From Patescibacteria group bacterium (GTDB lineage: Bacteria > Patescibacteriota > Patescibacteriia > Patescibacteriales > GWC2-42-12), in assembly GCA_028703305.1 (NCBI GenBank), contig JAQVNC010000010.1, positions 1 to 36,960 on the forward strand: 36,960 nt of DNA, in the 5' to 3' direction. Shown here in pieces: positions 8,492 through 16,951 of this stretch. The stretch's first letter is position 1. Every line of letters begins with the position of its first letter. Below the pieces are notes generated by a model that searched no databases, had not been told where the DNA came from, and saw nothing but the letters and a program-made list of their open reading frames with translations. The position numbers and the translations under genes were made by a program.

Positions 8492-9706
8492 TTATTTTTT
8501 AAAATATTTCCTTCTTTTTAGCTTCTCGGGCAAGTATTCCTGCTTTTCTTTATAATTAAATTCCGGGCTGTATTTATAATCTTTACCATAGCCCAAATCT
8601 TTCATTAACTTGGTGGGCGCGTTTCTAATATGTAGCGGCACGGGCAGATTGCCATATTCATGCACGTCGCGCGCCGCTTGATTATAAGCCAGATAAAGCT
8701 CGTTGGACTTTTCGCACTTGGCCAAATAAACCACGGCTTGCGCCAAGATTACATTGCATTCAGGCAAACCGATAAAATGGCAAGCCTGATAGGCGGCTAC
8801 GGCCTGCTCTAAAGCGCGGGAGTTGGCCAGACCGACATCTTCAGAGGCAAAGCGCACCAGACGCCGAGCAATATAAAGAGGGTCTTCACCGGCTTCAAGC
8901 ATGCGCGCCAGCCAATATAAAGCCGCGTCGGCATCCGAACCGCGCAGGGCTTTATGCAAGGCCGAAATAATATTGTAATGCTCTTCGCCGTCTTTATCAT
9001 AAAGCAAGTATGATTTTTGAAAAGCTTCTTTAATAACTTCGCTGGAGATATCTTGGCTTATGGCCGTAGCATATTCTAAAACATTTAACGCCGTACGCGC
9101 GTCGCCGTTAGACATAGAGGCGAGCAGTTCAACGGTCTCATCAGCCAGCTTAACGCTTAGTCCGCCAAAACCCCTGGTTTTATCTTTAAGCGCGCGCTTA
9201 ATTATTTCCACGATTTGTTCCGCGCCCAGCTGCTTTAAAACAAAAACGCGGCAGCGCGAAAGTAGCGCTCCACGAACTTCAAAGCTGGGATTTTCCGTGG
9301 TGGCGCCGATTAAAATAATCGTACCGCGCTCAACATGCGGGAGTAGCGCGTCCTGCTGGGCTTTATTCCAACGATGAATTTCATCAATAAATAAAATAGT
9401 CTTCTTGTCTTCAATCGCGTTCTCTCTGGCTTTTTTTATTACTTCTTTTAAATCCTTAACTCCGCTGGTAACCGCGCTAAAGCGAATAAATTCCGCCTTG
9501 GTATGTTTAGCGACAATATAAGCCAAAGTGGTTTTACCTGAACCCGGCGGGCCCCAGAAAATCATGGAGGGTGCCTGGTCCGATTCTATGGCCTGCCTTA
9601 GCATTTTTCCTTGCCCGACAATTTCATCTTGCCCTAAAAATTCCTCAAGAGTTTCCGGCCGCATCCGATCGGCTAAAGGCGATGTTTTAGATATGTTTAA
9701 CGCCAT
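8492..9706 (-). CDS. rarA: Replication-associated recombination ATPase RarA/MgsA
   Basis: PLADRMRPETLEEFLGQDEIVG, GPPGSGKTTLAYIVA, LFIDEIHRWNKAQQDALLPHVE, GATTENPSFEV, C-terminal SDADAALYWLARMLEAGEDPLYIARRLVRFASEDVG. Confidence 0.96.
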   Translation of the reverse strand: MALNISKTSPLADRMRPETLEEFLGQDEIVGQGKMLRQAIESDQAPSMIFWGPPGSGKTTLAYIVAKHTKAEFIRFSAVTSGVKDLKEVIKKARENAIEDKKTILFIDEIHRWNKAQQDALLPHVERGTIILIGATTENPSFEVRGALLSRCRVFVLKQLGAEQIVEIIKRALKDKTRGFGGLSVKLADETVELLASMSNGDARTALNVLEYATAISQDISSEVIKEAFQKSYLLYDKDGEEHYNIISALHKALRGSDADAALYWLARMLEAGEDPLYIARRLVRFASEDVGLANSRALEQAVAAYQACHFIGLPECNVILAQAVVYLAKCEKSNELYLAYNQAARDVHEYGNLPVPLHIRNAPTKLMKDLGYGKDYKYSPEFNYKEKQEYLPEKLKRRKYFKK

Positions 9707-9717
9707 ATTATATATGC

Positions 9718-10425
9718 TTAACCGCCGAAATTCCTCTTTCTCTCATCATACTCCCTTAAAATAACCTCCGCGTCCAGCTCTTCAAAGTCAGGCCAATATT
9801 TTTTCATGAAAAATAATTCGCTGTAGACCGACTGCCAAGTTAAAAAACCGGACAACCGCTGTTCGCCAGAAGTGCGCACGATTATATCCGGATCAGGCAA
9901 ATCGCCGTTATATAAATATTTTTTGATCATGCCTTCATGCACCTGCTCCAATTCAACTTTATTTTTTATCATTTTGCGCGCCGCGTCGACTATTTCCGCC
10001 CGGCCGCCATAGTTTAAACAAATATTTATAATGCCGTAATTATTAGCTTTAGTTTCCTGAATTATTTCCAGGCATTTAGCCGGCAAATCGCCAGGTAGCT
10101 CTTCAATGCGCCCGCTGATTAAAATTTTGTAGCCGTTCTTTTTGGCCAGCTCGCGCAAATTAGTTTCCACGGCATTTTGCAATAATTTCATTAAATAATT
10201 TACTTCAGCCGGCTGGCGGTTCCAATTTTCCGTGGAAAAAGCGTAAAACGACAAAATTTTTACCCCGCGAGAAAAAAACCAGCCCGGCGCGGTCTTCATT
10301 TTTTCGTAGCCCAGGCGATGGCCTTCAAGGGTCGGCAAATTCCTTTCTTTGGCCCAGCGCCGATTGCCGTCCATAATCAGGCCGACATGAACCGGAGTAT
10401 TCTTTTGTGTTTTTTTGTCCGGCAT
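9718..10425 (-). CDS. uppS: Isoprenyl transferase (undecaprenyl diphosphate synthase)
   Basis: VGLIMDGNRRWAKERNLPTLEGHRLGYE, LSFYAFSTENWNRQPAEV, LNYGGRAEIVDA, DPDIIVRTSGEQRLSGFLTWQSVYSELFF. Confidence 0.97.
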   Translation of the reverse strand: MPDKKTQKNTPVHVGLIMDGNRRWAKERNLPTLEGHRLGYEKMKTAPGWFFSRGVKILSFYAFSTENWNRQPAEVNYLMKLLQNAVETNLRELAKKNGYKILISGRIEELPGDLPAKCLEIIQETKANNYGIINICLNYGGRAEIVDAARKMIKNKVELEQVHEGMIKKYLYNGDLPDPDIIVRTSGEQRLSGFLTWQSVYSELFFMKKYWPDFEELDAEVILREYDERKRNFGG

Positions 10426-10447
10426 AAGAGAAACTATTATTGTCGCC

Positions 10448-10546
10448 TCAATTAAGGAAAATTATTTTTATCGCGCATATGAAATTGTAGCGACCGCAGG
10501 GAGCCCAAATTTCGTCTAAGCAGGAAAAATAATTTTCCTTAATTGA
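10448..10546. repeat. Long perfect foldback (22-bp arms) with nested palindromic core, family C
   Basis: TCAATTAAGGAAAATTATTTTT (10448-10469) is the exact reverse complement of AAAAATAATTTTCCTTAATTGA (10525-10546); core GAAATTGTAGCGACCGCAGGGAGCCCAAATTTC. Confidence 0.9.
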
Positions 10547-10552
10547 AGTATA

Positions 10553-10819
10553 CTATCTAACTATTTTTACCAACTTTACCCTGTCTCCGGCTCCGCTGAT
10601 TACTTTAATATTGCTAGCAGCTACCTCAAATTGCCGCGCTAAAAATTTAATTAATTCCTGGTTGGCCTTACCCTTAACCGGAGCGGCCGCCAAATCAATC
10701 TTAACCGTCTCATCGGCCATAATTTCTTTCACGCAAGTTTTAGCCGCGCTAGGCCGCACTTTAACGCGCAAATAAACTTCGCCTTTTTTTGAGAATAATT
10801 TTTTAAATTCAAAAAACAT
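10553..10819 (-). CDS. YggU/DUF167 family protein
   Basis: LRVKVRPSAAKTCVKEIM..VKIDLAAAPVKGKANQELIKFLARQFEVAASNIKVISGAGDRVKLVKI. Confidence 0.88.
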   Translation of the reverse strand: MFFEFKKLFSKKGEVYLRVKVRPSAAKTCVKEIMADETVKIDLAAAPVKGKANQELIKFLARQFEVAASNIKVISGAGDRVKLVKIVR

Positions 10820-10820
10820 G

Positions 10821-10891
10821 TCGGGCTGCCGGGAATTGAACCCGGATTACACGCACCCGAAGCGTGCGTAATACCGTTATACCACAGCCCG
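10821..10891 (-). tRNA. tRNA-Pro (anticodon CGG), no encoded CCA
   Basis: Minus strand CGGGCTG-TG-GTA..TAC-G-CACGC-TTCGGGT-GCGTG-TAAT-CCGGG-TTCAATT-CCCGG-CAGCCCG-A; C1-G72 pair, A73. Confidence 0.92.
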
Positions 10892-10905
10892 TTAATAAAA
10901 CTATG

Positions 10906-10976
10906 TGGACCTAGCCAGAATCGGACTGGCGTCTCGACAATGCGAATGTCGCGTCATACCACTAGACCATAGGCCC
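10906..10976 (-). tRNA. tRNA-Ala (anticodon CGC), no encoded CCA
   Basis: Minus strand GGGCCTA-TG-GTC..GAC-G-CGACA-TTCGCAT-TGTCG-AGAC-GCCAG-TCCGATT-CTGGC-TAGGTCC-A; contains the G3:U70 alanine identity pair. Confidence 0.93.
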
Positions 10977-10982
10977 CCAATC

Positions 10983-11753
10983 TTATTTAGTTAGTTCAAT
11001 GCTGTTTATAATTATATCTTCAGTCGGATGGCTATTTTCATTAACGCTTACTTTTTCTATTTTTTCCACGACATCCAAGCCGTTACTGACATAACCGAAA
11101 TTAGTGTGCTTGCCGTCCAGCCAAGACGTCGCCGCGGCCGTAACGATAAAAAACTGGGAACCGTTGGTATTGGCTCCGGAATTGGCCATGGCCAAACTGC
11201 CTTTAACTAATTTATGCTGATTAATTTCATCCTGGAACTGATAGCCTGGCCCGCCGGTACCGTCGTTTGACCAATCATCGTCCTTACTTAATGGATCGCC
11301 GCCTTGAATCATAAAATCTTTTATCACTCTATGAAATTTCGTGCCATTATAAAACCCGGCCTTGGCCAAATTCAAAAAATTATTGACCGTAATCGGCGAT
11401 TCTTGGGCGTAAAATTTCACCGTGATATCGCCGAAATTAGTCCTGATAATCGCGCTGTTAAACTGCGCGGCTAAATCTTCCAGCCTGCCTGCCGGCGAGG
11501 CAGGCTGTTTTTGGTTGGTTTCTCCGGCCGCGGCTCCGGCTTGTCCTTGGCTTGGTTCGCTGGCGGAAGAGCTGCCGCTGGGCTTCATTTTTGGCGTTAA
11601 GCCATTTTTTAGATCTGTCATTCTACCTATTATATCCGCTTCATTAAAATTGTCCATAGTTTTAGGCGCGCTGCTCTCGTCATAGCTAACCTGGCTATTT
11701 GAGCAGGCGGTTAAAGTTAAAGTTAAAATAACCAATAAAATTATTTTTTTCAT
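10983..11753 (-). CDS. Peptidyl-prolyl cis-trans isomerase (cyclophilin), lipoprotein
   Basis: Lipobox LTLTACSN; FYNGTKFHRVIKDFMIQGGDPLSKDDDWSNDGTGGPGYQFQDE, GSLAMANSGANTNGSQFFI, LDGKHTNFGYV. Confidence 0.95.
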   Translation of the reverse strand: MKKIILLVILTLTLTACSNSQVSYDESSAPKTMDNFNEADIIGRMTDLKNGLTPKMKPSGSSSASEPSQGQAGAAAGETNQKQPASPAGRLEDLAAQFNSAIIRTNFGDITVKFYAQESPITVNNFLNLAKAGFYNGTKFHRVIKDFMIQGGDPLSKDDDWSNDGTGGPGYQFQDEINQHKLVKGSLAMANSGANTNGSQFFIVTAAATSWLDGKHTNFGYVSNGLDVVEKIEKVSVNENSHPTEDIIINSIELTK

Positions 11754-11765
11754 ATAAATTATTTT

Positions 11766-13223
11766 TTACTTAACATAAAATTCCTTCTTTATCTCCTCGT
11801 CATCTTCCATTTTTTTATCTTCAATTTTTTCTTTGGCTTTTTCTCTTAATTCTTTTAAATCCATTCTATTAAATTCCACGCTTCGTTTTTCCAGATATTC
11901 TTTATTGTTTAACGCCTGATCTTCAATCACTTCGGATAACAGCACATCTAAAATCGCGCCGATTTTCGGGCCGGGCTTTATAGCCAATAGCTTCATTAAA
12001 TCATCGCCGTTAATTTTTAACATTTTAACCGACACCGCGTCGTGCCTGACTTTTTCCATCATATATTCAAGGTGGCGCAATTTATACGGCTTAGCCTTGG
12101 GCACGCCGGAGCCTAAGCGGTCGGCGATGCGCAAGTCAATCAAATCGGCTAAATTTTCCTCGCCAACTTTGCGAATCAGGCGCCTAACCGAACTTTCGGT
12201 CACCTCGCCCACATTATAATAAAACATATGATTTTTGATTAGCGTTACAACTTTTTCCGTATCAGCATTGGAAAATTTAAGCCTTTGCATGATTTTAGCC
12301 GCTACTTTGGCGCCCACCATGTCATGATTATAAAAAGTGGCGTCGCCTTTTATAATGCGTTTGGTCTGGGGCTTGGCAATATCATGAAGCAAGGAGGCGA
12401 ATTTAACCTGCCATTTTTTACTGGGCGTATATTTTAAAGATAAAACGCTATGCTTAAAAACCGTATAGATATGATGCTTGTTTTGATTTACGCCCACGCC
12501 GCGCTCCAGCTCCGGAATAATATATTGGAGCAGTTTAAATTCATGAAGCATCATAATGCCTTCATAGGCTTTATCTGATTCCATTATTTTTATGAGTTCG
12601 TCACGAATTCTTTCGCCGGAAATAAATTTAATGCCGCCGGCCATTTTCATAATGGCTCGTTCGGTTTTGCCTTCAATGGAAAAATCAAGCTGTGAGGCCA
12701 ATCTAACGGCGCGCATCATGCGCAAAGCGTCTTCCTTAAACCTGTCCTCCGGTTCGCCCACGGCGCGAATTATTTTCTTCTTTAAATCCTTCTCTCCGCC
12801 GAACAAATCTGTAATTTCAGTAGTTTTACCAGACAGCCGAAGCGCCATGGCGTTAATCGTAAAATCTCTTCTGCTTAAATCTTTATCCAAGTTGTCTTCA
12901 AAAGTAATTTTATCCGGATGCCGGCGATCGCTATAGCCTTGCTCCGAGCGATAAGTCGTTACTTCTATTACATCTTCGGTCTGGCCGTCAGCCGATTTAA
13001 TAGGCACTAATACCGTGCCGAAAACATTTTCATATTTGCCGTCGGAAAATATTTCCAATATTTTTTCCGGCCGGGCCTTAGTGGTTATGTCCCAATCTTT
13101 AGGTTCGCGTCCCATTAACAAATCACGCACGCAACCGCCCACAATATAGGCTTCAAAACCAGCGCTTTCCAATTTCTCCGCAATATTTTTTACGTAATCG
13201 GGAATATGCATAAAAACACACAA
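11766..13223 (-). CDS. cca: CCA-adding tRNA nucleotidyltransferase with HD domain (true start probably MHIPDYVKNIAEKL)
   Basis: AYIVGGCVRDLLMGREPKDWDITTKARPEKI, RRDFTINAMAL, DPFGG-like DLFGGEKDL, RAVRLASQLDFSIE, HDIAKP. Confidence 0.93.
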   Translation of the reverse strand: MCVFMHIPDYVKNIAEKLESAGFEAYIVGGCVRDLLMGREPKDWDITTKARPEKILEIFSDGKYENVFGTVLVPIKSADGQTEDVIEVTTYRSEQGYSDRRHPDKITFEDNLDKDLSRRDFTINAMALRLSGKTTEITDLFGGEKDLKKKIIRAVGEPEDRFKEDALRMMRAVRLASQLDFSIEGKTERAIMKMAGGIKFISGERIRDELIKIMESDKAYEGIMMLHEFKLLQYIIPELERGVGVNQNKHHIYTVFKHSVLSLKYTPSKKWQVKFASLLHDIAKPQTKRIIKGDATFYNHDMVGAKVAAKIMQRLKFSNADTEKVVTLIKNHMFYYNVGEVTESSVRRLIRKVGEENLADLIDLRIADRLGSGVPKAKPYKLRHLEYMMEKVRHDAVSVKMLKINGDDLMKLLAIKPGPKIGAILDVLLSEVIEDQALNNKEYLEKRSVEFNRMDLKELREKAKEKIEDKKMEDDEEIKKEFYVK

Positions 13224-13304
13224 AAATTTAAGGCAATTTACGCCTTAATTATAGCTAAAATATACAATATGTTAAATTAAAAGTCAAAAATAAAAATTTA
13301 AAAT

Positions 13305-13323
13305 CACCCCGGGGTTTGGGGTG
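13305..13323. repeat. Small palindrome CACCCCGGGGTTTGGGGTG
   Basis: CACCCC / GGGGTG arms. Confidence 0.6.
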
Positions 13324-13398
13324 ACGAATAAGCGCCAAGGCTTACAGCAGATAGATAAATCAGCGTGATAGCGCATTGAGGCACCCCAAAACTTCTTT

Positions 13399-13428
13399 GG
13401 TTACTTTCTTAGTTATAAGAAAGTAACC
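13399..13428. repeat. 12-bp perfect inverted repeat
   Basis: GGTTACTTTCTT-AGTTAT-AAGAAAGTAACC. Confidence 0.85.
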
Positions 13429-13531
13429 CCTAGCGGAGCGACACGAATGTTTTAATATAAATAAAAGAATATAAAAATATTTAGGTGAGTATTTAGCAAA
13501 TAGATTATACGCCATATTCCTACTGCCAAAC

Positions 13532-13562
13532 CCTGGATTCCGGCTCGGTGGCCGGAATGACG
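13532..13562. repeat. GTCATTCCGGC..GCCGGAATCCAG-type palindromic repeat
   Basis: ATTCCGGC TCGGTG GCCGGAAT with flanks CTGG/GTCAT-like, same frame as the 16921-16950 repeat. Confidence 0.75.
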
Positions 13563-13570
13563 ATGAAAAT

Positions 13571-14107
13571 CTAAAATCTTTTTAGCCATTTTAAAATTAT
13601 CCAAGCGATCATGCCGCCCATAACAGCGGTGGCAAACTGCGGCCAGCTCATCATCTGTGCGACCTTAACCGCTAACTCTTGCTTAATTAATAATTTTGTT
13701 ATCCAACTTACGCTAACATACAAAAAAACAAATTTTAAAAAAGCGCCGATTAGCACTCCCAGCCAATAGCCGCGATTCATATTTTTAGACCAATCATAAA
13801 TCCGGTCAAGGCTTAAAATAAAAATAGCGTTTGAAATCATGATAAAAGGCACGGCTGGCGCTAAAATAGCCGGCAGTAGCCCGCCAGCTAAAGCCACTAA
13901 GCTCGGCACTAAAGCCACAACCAGGGCGCTCCTGATGCCGACTAAAAATAAAATTAAAATTAAAATCGCGTTAATTATCGGGCCGGATATCCATTGCAGA
14001 TGGATAAAAAACGGCAAAAATAAAGCCACGCCGGCCAAGGCGATAAATTGAGTTAAAGATTGGACATTAACTTTTCCCAAAATTTCTTCTTCGGTAATAT
14101 TTGTCAT
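13571..14107 (-). CDS. Multi-TM membrane protein, ECF S-component-like in hydropathy, directly downstream of hydrogenase genes
   Basis: 178 aa, ~5-6 hydrophobic segments; 31-bp gap to the hydA-like stop on the same strand. Confidence 0.7.
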   Translation of the reverse strand: MTNITEEEILGKVNVQSLTQFIALAGVALFLPFFIHLQWISGPIINAILILILFLVGIRSALVVALVPSLVALAGGLLPAILAPAVPFIMISNAIFILSLDRIYDWSKNMNRGYWLGVLIGAFLKFVFLYVSVSWITKLLIKQELAVKVAQMMSWPQFATAVMGGMIAWIILKWLKRF

Positions 14108-14138
14108 ACTTCTAGGTAAAAATCATTTATCGTTAATT

Positions 14139-15911
14139 TTATTTTCTCTTTTTATACTTTGTGTATAATACCTGACTTTTAAGCTTGCCTTTATCCTCCA
14201 GCCATTTTAAAACCGCGGTTGCTTCTTCATTCTCATGAGCTCTTCTAATCTCGCTCTTGGCGTCAATTTTGTATAAAGCTTCCAGCCTTTTGCGCCTTAT
14301 TTCAGCCGTTGTCGGAATAGGCTGGCCGCCGCCGCCGATACAGCCGTCCGGACAAGCCATAACTTCTATATAGTCATAATCTTTTATTTTTTCTAAAATC
14401 GGCGCTATGTTGCCTATGCCGTTAACGGCCGCGATTCTTAATTTTTTATCAGCCATTTCAACTACGGCCTCTTTAATGCCATTTTGCCCGCGCATATCTT
14501 TAAATTCAATCCGGCTGTCGCAAAACTTTAGTTTATTTTTATTTTTTAACCCGGCGCAGACGGAATCTTGAGCTGTCGTTAATAAATATTCAGCGGTTCT
14601 TAAGGCTGACTCCATAACGCCGCCCGAAGCGCCGTAAATGGCGGCCGCGCCGCTTCCTTCGCCTAAAGGATTATCGGCCGTGGCCGGCTTTAGATTAACA
14701 AAATCTATTTTATTCTTTTTTATAAGCCAGGCCAATTCGCGGGTCGTTATGACATAATCAACCGGCAAGTTGCCGTTAACTTTTAATTCGGCGCGGCCGG
14801 CTTCAAATTTTTTAGCCGTACAGGGCATGACCGACACCACCACAATTCTTTTCGGATTAATCTTCATCTTTTCCGCCCAATAAGTTTTAATGACGCCGGC
14901 GCTATGTATTTGCGGGCTGCGCGACGCGGTCAAATTAGGAATTAAATCCGGCCGATAAAATTCAATATATTTTATCCAGGCCGGGCAGCAGGAAGTGAAC
15001 ATCGGCAGAGCGCCGCCATGCTTAACTCTTTCCAATAATTCTTCGGCTTCAGCCATAGTTGTAATATCCGCCGCGAAATTTACGTCAAAAACATAGTTAA
15101 AACCCAATTGTTTTAAAGCCGTTACAATTTGCCCCGGCATTGCTTTGCTATGTTTCAGGCCAAATTCTTCACCCAAGCTTACCCTGATTGAAGGGGCGAA
15201 CTGGGCAACTATAACCTTAGATTTATCGCGCAAACCTTTTTCCACTAAATGCCAATGGGTTTGCTCTTGCGCCGCGCCTACCGGGCAGTGCACGGCGCAC
15301 TGGCCGCAATAAATACAATCAACTTTTTTCGCCTTTTCACCGATAAAAGGCAAGCCGCCTTTTTCATTAACCGGCACAACCTCTTGATTAACCCCTTTGC
15401 CTTTAAGGCCTAAATAATTTATTTTCTGCAAATTGCCGCATGCCTCTATGCAATTGCGGCAATCAATGCATTGCGTGCCGTCAAGTTCCACCGCGTTGCC
15501 GAATTTATAAACTTTTCTTTTGCCTTTGCGGTCTTTAAAGCGGGTGATTTCAATTTTATATTGGTCCGCCAAATCCAAAAGCTTGCAATTAAAACGCCAG
15601 ATGCAAGTCGGGCATCTTTCAATATGCTCGGCGAAGATTAATTCAATATTTAAATTCCTGGAGCGTTTTACCCGCTCGCTATCGGTAATAATCTCCATGC
15701 CGTCTTCAATTTTAGTTGAGCAGGAAGTATGCAGCCCTTTACGGCCGGCAATTTCCACTACGCAAACCCGGCAATTGGCTTTAATTGATAAATCAGGATG
15801 CCAGCATAAATTAGGCAGTTCAAAACCATTATCATGAGCCGCCTGCATGATGGTTTTATTTTCATCGCAGCTAATGCTTTGGCCGTTAATTTTTATATTA
15901 ATTTTTTTCAT
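14139..15911 (-). CDS. hydA: [FeFe]-hydrogenase catalytic subunit (HydA/HndD-like, with 2Fe-2S, His-Cys3 and 2x[4Fe-4S] N-terminal domains)
   Basis: H-cluster motifs TSCCPAWIKYIEFY, MPCTAKKFEA, EVMACPDGCIGGGGQP; HIERCPTCIWRFNC; CIDCRNCIEAC; CIYCGQCAVHCPVGA. Confidence 0.96.
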   Translation of the reverse strand: MKKINIKINGQSISCDENKTIMQAAHDNGFELPNLCWHPDLSIKANCRVCVVEIAGRKGLHTSCSTKIEDGMEIITDSERVKRSRNLNIELIFAEHIERCPTCIWRFNCKLLDLADQYKIEITRFKDRKGKRKVYKFGNAVELDGTQCIDCRNCIEACGNLQKINYLGLKGKGVNQEVVPVNEKGGLPFIGEKAKKVDCIYCGQCAVHCPVGAAQEQTHWHLVEKGLRDKSKVIVAQFAPSIRVSLGEEFGLKHSKAMPGQIVTALKQLGFNYVFDVNFAADITTMAEAEELLERVKHGGALPMFTSCCPAWIKYIEFYRPDLIPNLTASRSPQIHSAGVIKTYWAEKMKINPKRIVVVSVMPCTAKKFEAGRAELKVNGNLPVDYVITTRELAWLIKKNKIDFVNLKPATADNPLGEGSGAAAIYGASGGVMESALRTAEYLLTTAQDSVCAGLKNKNKLKFCDSRIEFKDMRGQNGIKEAVVEMADKKLRIAAVNGIGNIAPILEKIKDYDYIEVMACPDGCIGGGGQPIPTTAEIRRKRLEALYKIDAKSEIRRAHENEEATAVLKWLEDKGKLKSQVLYTKYKKRK

Positions 15912-16911
15912 TTATTCTTGGGTGAACATTTTTTATAAAACTTTTCATGGTCGTGGCTACCGAACTTCCCAGAGCGCAAATTGAAGTATCGCTTAAATTA
16001 TCAAGCAAGCTATTAAACATCGGCCAATCAATTTTTTCTTTCATAAAAATTTCCTGAAGCCGGTAGACGCCTTCGCGGCAAGGCGTACACTGGCCGCAAG
16101 ATTCGTTAACAAAAAAATCCAGCCAGCTTTTTATGGCTTTTTTAAAATTATTTTTAGCTAAGCTGTAAATCGCGATTGAGCCGGCGCCCGAAACCTGCCT
16201 TTTTAATTGAGAGCTATTTAAAGCTTCGCCCGAGGCGCTGCCGCCGACAACCGCGAAAAAAGGAAATTTAGGATAATTTTTGGTTTGATTGAGCAATTTT
16301 TCAATGATTAAATTATCCGGCAATTCATAAACTCCCTCAAAGGGGCAATCGCCGGTAATGGTATAAAATCTTTTATTTTTATAGTCGCCGGAGGCCGCCA
16401 AGCTTACGTTATAAAAAGTCTCTACGTTATTTATCAAGGTCGGATAACCCCATAAGCCTTTAGCCGTGGGAAACGGCGGTTTTAGCCTGGGCTCAATGCG
16501 CCGGCCTTCAATCGCGTTTAAAATCGCGCTTTCTTCGCCGCCGATATAACCGGCGTTAATCGGTTTAATAAATATCTCAATTTTAGAATCTTTTAAAAAC
16601 GGCGTTAATGTTTTATTTAATTTTTTATAATAACTATGATTTAAAAACAAATAACCTTTTTCAGCCAATAAAAAATCAATGGCAATTTTTATGCCATCAA
16701 TCACCCTGTCGGCGTAATGCTCCAAAATATAGCCGTCTTTCATTACGCCCGGCTCGCCTTCGGACGCGTTGCAAACCACATAAGACTTTCCTTCGCCGGC
16801 CTCTTTATCTTCCAAAGCTTTAGCGACGGAAGACCATTTTTTGGCCGTGGGAAAACCGGCGCCGCCGCGCCCGACCAAATTAGCCTTTTTAATTTTAGAT
16901 AAAATATCCAT
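15898..16911 (-). CDS. NuoF/HydB-like FMN- and NAD(H)-binding hydrogenase subunit (short form)
   Basis: GRGGAGFPTAKKWSSV, VVCNASEGEPGVMKDGYILE, GYIGGEESAILNAIEG, PPFPTAKGLWGYPTLINNVET, SCGQCTPCREG. Start chosen at ATG 16911 because the track start at 16926 lies in a palindromic repeat. Confidence 0.93.
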   Translation of the reverse strand: MDILSKIKKANLVGRGGAGFPTAKKWSSVAKALEDKEAGEGKSYVVCNASEGEPGVMKDGYILEHYADRVIDGIKIAIDFLLAEKGYLFLNHSYYKKLNKTLTPFLKDSKIEIFIKPINAGYIGGEESAILNAIEGRRIEPRLKPPFPTAKGLWGYPTLINNVETFYNVSLAASGDYKNKRFYTITGDCPFEGVYELPDNLIIEKLLNQTKNYPKFPFFAVVGGSASGEALNSSQLKRQVSGAGSIAIYSLAKNNFKKAIKSWLDFFVNESCGQCTPCREGVYRLQEIFMKEKIDWPMFNSLLDNLSDTSICALGSSVATTMKSFIKNVHPRINEKN

Positions 16912-16920
16912 AGCTAAACC

Positions 16921-16950
16921 TGTCATCCCGGGCTTGACCCGGGATCCAGT
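16921..16950. repeat. TGTCATCCCGGG..CCCGGGATCCAGT palindromic repeat
   Basis: ATCCCGGG CTTGA CCCGGGAT flanked by TGTC and CCAG. Confidence 0.85.
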
Positions 16951-16951
16951 A

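Noticed and set aside
8809-9000. 63-aa minus ORF inside rarA
   Set aside because: Alternate frame of a strongly supported gene.
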